This document shows positions 61,285-64,000 of a DNA stretch of 64,000 nt, in pieces. Numbering within the stretch: the first letter of the stretch is position 1; the number at the start of each line of letters is the position of its first letter. The notes below the pieces were generated by a model. The model saw nothing but the letters and a program-made list of their open reading frames with translations. It did no database searches and was not told the DNA's origin. This DNA comes from G965229605 sp965229605 (GTDB taxonomy: Bacteria; Pseudomonadota; Alphaproteobacteria; CBDDJK01). The translations under genes and the position numbers were made by a program. The stretch covers positions 1,612,001 to 1,676,000 of the forward strand of contig OZ245892.1 in the NCBI GenBank assembly GCA_965229605.1. Direction: 5' to 3'.

Positions 61285-62572
61285 TTTTCCCCCAGGATCG
61301 TTGCAAATGCTGATCAATCGCCTCACGCGACCATATTTTTTCAAGCGGTCCAATCGCCGCTAATGTTGGCGATGCCGAAAAAACCCGTGTTGCCACCCGC
61401 AGAATATCCTCTGTTGTAACAGACATTAATTTATCAAGGACTTCAGAATCCGGAACCACGCGCCCGAAGACATGAAGCTGATGCGCCAACCGTTCAGCCC
61501 GCCGCATACTCGATTCATGGCCCATCAGCAGGCCAGCACGGAATTGCGCCCGCACGCGGGAAAGCTCATCTTCCCTAATCCCGTCCTGCAAACGGTCAAT
61601 TTCTTCCATCAAAGCCGGGAACAAGACGGCAACCCCGTCTGCGCCAGTTCCGGCAGAAATGGTAAAAAGGCCGCAATCCTCATAAGTCATGTCGCCGGTT
61701 GAAATATCATAGACCAGCCCCAATTCTTCGCGAATACGCTGAAACAGGCGTGATGCCATCCCGCCCCCAAACAGGCTGGAAAAAAGAGCCAGCGCATAAT
61801 AATCAGGATCGCTCTGCGCAAGACTGGGCCAGCCCAGCACCAGATGCACCTGCTCACTCTGGCGTGAATCCAGATGTTCGCCCGCTTGATAGGCCGGGGT
61901 TGCTCGCTGACCCGTCAAGACAGAGTCCGGGGATTGTGTCTGATCAGCTGCAAAATAACGCTCAACCAGTTTCACCAGCTTGTCATGCTGCACGCCACCA
62001 GCCGCTGAAACAACCAGTCTGTCCTGCCGATAACCCTTACGCATAAAATCAGACAAGGTCGCGCGATTGAGTGACTGGACCGATTCCACCGACCCCAAGA
62101 TCGGCAAACCCATGGCATGGCGACCATAAGCTGCCGTTTGAAAGCGGTCATACACCACATCCTCTGGTGTATCCTCGCACTGGCCAATTTCCTGCAAAAT
62201 CACCCCGCGCTCTCTGGAAAGCTCGTCCTCGTCCAGCGTGGCATGAAAGGACATGTCCGCCAGAATATCACTCGCCAGATCAAGATTATCCGATAAAATC
62301 CGCGCATAATAGGCCGTGCGCTCCCGGCCGGTATAGGCATTGAGATAACCACCAACCGCCTCTATTTCCTCAGCAATCGCACGGGCCGTGCGCTTGCTGG
62401 TTCCTTTAAAGACCATATGCTCCAGAAAATGCGCCGCCCCATTCTCGCTGGCCTGCTCATCGCGGGTGCCTACGTTAAACCAGCAGCCAAGGCTGACGCT
62501 TTCAATCCCCTCCATCAAATCGCTGGCAACGCAAATGCCATTATCAAGGTATGTAATTTGGGGCGCGGTCAT
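61256..62572 (-). CDS. M16 family zinc peptidase (processing-peptidase-like)
   Basis: A 438-residue metallopeptidase. The inverted zinc motif HFLEH is followed by MVFKGTSKRTARAIAEEIEAVGG, as in mitochondrial processing peptidase beta and bacterial PqqL/YmxG-type proteins. It overlaps thrC by ATGA. Pairing with thrC is a common alphaproteobacterial arrangement. Confidence 0.93.
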   Translation of the reverse strand: MTAPQITYLDNGICVASDLMEGIESVSLGCWFNVGTRDEQASENGAAHFLEHMVFKGTSKRTARAIAEEIEAVGGYLNAYTGRERTAYYARILSDNLDLASDILADMSFHATLDEDELSRERGVILQEIGQCEDTPEDVVYDRFQTAAYGRHAMGLPILGSVESVQSLNRATLSDFMRKGYRQDRLVVSAAGGVQHDKLVKLVERYFAADQTQSPDSVLTGQRATPAYQAGEHLDSRQSEQVHLVLGWPSLAQSDPDYYALALFSSLFGGGMASRLFQRIREELGLVYDISTGDMTYEDCGLFTISAGTGADGVAVLFPALMEEIDRLQDGIREDELSRVRAQFRAGLLMGHESSMRRAERLAHQLHVFGRVVPDSEVLDKLMSVTTEDILRVATRVFSASPTLAAIGPLEKIWSREAIDQHLQRSWGKNGGEIDAGS

Positions 62573-63987
62573 AGAAGGCTCTTTTCGTCAATATAGGCTT
62601 TTAAAACTGCCAGATGGTCAGTCTCTATCGTATGATAACGTTCTTCTTTATCTTCCAGCCCGTCAAGCACCGAAGGCACTGGCGGCAAGCGACCGGTGGC
62701 CTGCAAGACTGCATCCGGGAATTTTGCCGGATGGGCCGTTGCGATGGTCACAACTGGCCCTTTCAGGCCCAGGTACTTATGCGAGTTTTTATGACAGGCA
62801 TGGCGGGCAGCCGCAAGACCCACCGCCGTATGCGGATCAATCACCGCATCATAATGACTGGCAAGGTCTTTCATCACATCAAGCGTTTCTTCATCACTGA
62901 TGGCATGGGCTTTAAATAAATCCTCTGTGCCAGCTTTCCAGTCTGAAGGCAGGGAAAGCTGCCCGTCGGTGCGGAAACGGGTCACCATATCGCGGACCAT
63001 CGGCCCATCACGGCCAGACAGATCAAACAACAGACGTTCGAGATTGCTTGGAATTTGAATATCAATCGCCGGTGTCAAGGTCGGGGCGACCGTGCGCATC
63101 TGCATGGGTTCACCTGAAAAGAAGCGGCTGACGTTATCATTTTTATTAGAGCCGATGATAAAATTTTCAATGGGAAGCCCCATTTTTCGGGCCACCCATC
63201 CGGCAAATATATTTCCAAAATTGCCGGTTGGCACAGCAAAGGAAAGTGACCGTTCCGGTGCCCCCAGAGCCAGCGCGGCATAGGCATAATAAAGGGTCTG
63301 GGCCATGACCCGTGCCCAGTTGATTGAATTGACCGCCGCAATATGATGGCGATCCCGGAAAGGCGGATCGGCAAACAGAGATTTCACCAAATCCTGACAA
63401 TCGTCGAAACTGCCCTCGATGGCGATATTATGGACATTTTGATCCTGGATCGTGGTCATCTGGCGGCGTTGAACATCCGAAACCCGGCCTTTGGGATGGA
63501 GCATGAAAATGGTGATGCCTTCGCGCCCACGCACTGAATCAATGGCCGCAGAGCCTGTATCCCCGGAGGTCGCGCCGACAATCGTGATATGCTGCCCTGC
63601 CCGCATCAAGGCTTTTTCCATCAAGCGGCCCACCAGCTGCAAGGCATAGTCTTTAAAGGACAGGGTCGGGCCATGAAAAAGCTCCAAGAGCCAGTGATCC
63701 CGCTCAATCTGGTGCAGGGGCGCAATCGCTCTATGATGAAAACTGTCAGCAAAATCAGACAGAACAGACTCAAAATCAGTTGCCAGTGGATCGTGCTTTA
63801 AAAAATCCTCTAACAGATTGCCCGCCAGGTCTTTATAAGAAAGAGACGAAAAGGCCTGCCATTGTTTTTTGGAAAAATGCGGCCATTTTTCAGGCACATA
63901 AAGCCCGCCATCTATAGCCAGCCCGGCCAGAAGGACTTCTGAAAACCCCAGTATCGGGGCATCGCCACGAGTTGATTGAAAACGCAT
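62569..63987 (-). CDS. thrC: Threonine synthase
   Basis: Converts O-phosphohomoserine to threonine. The 472-residue protein has the long-form N-terminus MRFQSTRGDAP and the PLP Lys in LFHGPTLSFKDYALQLV. The SGDTGSAAIDSVRG phosphate-binding loop is intact. It is the first gene of the run thrC - M16 peptidase - TPP enzyme - aminotransferase. The promoter lies beyond the window. Confidence 0.97.
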   Translation of the reverse strand: MRFQSTRGDAPILGFSEVLLAGLAIDGGLYVPEKWPHFSKKQWQAFSSLSYKDLAGNLLEDFLKHDPLATDFESVLSDFADSFHHRAIAPLHQIERDHWLLELFHGPTLSFKDYALQLVGRLMEKALMRAGQHITIVGATSGDTGSAAIDSVRGREGITIFMLHPKGRVSDVQRRQMTTIQDQNVHNIAIEGSFDDCQDLVKSLFADPPFRDRHHIAAVNSINWARVMAQTLYYAYAALALGAPERSLSFAVPTGNFGNIFAGWVARKMGLPIENFIIGSNKNDNVSRFFSGEPMQMRTVAPTLTPAIDIQIPSNLERLLFDLSGRDGPMVRDMVTRFRTDGQLSLPSDWKAGTEDLFKAHAISDEETLDVMKDLASHYDAVIDPHTAVGLAAARHACHKNSHKYLGLKGPVVTIATAHPAKFPDAVLQATGRLPPVPSVLDGLEDKEERYHTIETDHLAVLKAYIDEKSLL

Positions 63988-64000
63988 CAGGCTTATGTGT

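Noticed and set aside
1..64000. CRISPR arrays, rRNA genes and prophage
   Set aside because: No regularly spaced direct repeats of 25-40 bp with unique spacers, no rRNA-like sequence and no phage structural or integrase genes were seen.

Overview
The window comes from an alphaproteobacterium of moderate GC content. Supporting genes are a CcrM-type GANTC methyltransferase, a compact housekeeping gene set (nrdR, glyA, rpiB, ssb, aroQ, accBC, aspS, dnaA, fabD, rlmH, nusB, sdhCDA, rpoD, dnaG, thrC) and a chromosomal branched-chain-type ABC transporter. A Rhodospirillales- or SAR116-like host is a guess from gene style and cannot be fixed from this sequence alone. Gene density is high, many neighbours overlap by ATGA, and only two gaps exceed 300 bases.

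Region by region: 1-1295 holds the 3' end of cobQ and a 440-bp MITE-like element whose inverted repeats supply the stop codons of both cobQ and nrdR. 1292-9449 is housekeeping (nrdR-glyA-rpiB-ssb, trx, aroQ, accBC, a TolC-like channel, a single-domain response regulator). 9655-22637 carries aspS joined to a TPR/glycosyltransferase-like protein, a divergent dnaA with a 700-bp upstream region, fabD, rlmH, an MFS transporter, nusB and sdhCDA without an adjacent sdhB. 22760-26449 is a small catabolic cluster (acyl-CoA synthetase, Rieske oxygenase, aldo/keto reductase), followed by an FtsB-like gene.

26905-39504 is the main accessory locus. It encodes a bacterial microcompartment (one BMC-P, one BMC-H and one BMC-T shell protein) together with a glutamine-synthetase-like ligase, a three-subunit set resembling N-methylglutamate synthase (class II amidotransferase, GXGXG protein, FMN glutamate-synthase-like protein), a class I amidotransferase, a sarcosine-oxidase-like FAD enzyme, a CoA-acylating aldehyde dehydrogenase, an opine-dehydrogenase-like protein, a malate-dehydrogenase-like protein with a microcompartment-type N-terminal extension, and a RidA-family protein. 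A FadR-type GntR regulator and near-identical palindromic operators at its three promoters tie the locus into one regulon. My working model is this: an amine is glutamylated, converted to an N-alkylglutamate, and oxidised to an aldehyde plus glutamate. The aldehyde is then made into an acyl-CoA inside the shell, with NAD recycled by an internal 2-hydroxyacid or opine dehydrogenase. The model is inference; the gene content is directly visible.

39520-46359 encodes a complete LivFGMH-type ABC transporter with its binding protein, an alpha/beta hydrolase and a class III CoA transferase. These carry their own pair of related operators and may feed the same pathway. 46356-51067 is a patchwork of a TPR protein, a Fic-MerR fusion, an IS3-family remnant fused to a duplicated TPR-gene tail, a seven-unit TPR repeat protein and a tRNA-Ile2(CAU). 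The right end (51107-63987) is housekeeping again: rpoD, dnaG, a class III aminotransferase, ccrM, and a thrC-M16 peptidase-TPP enzyme-aminotransferase run on the minus strand.
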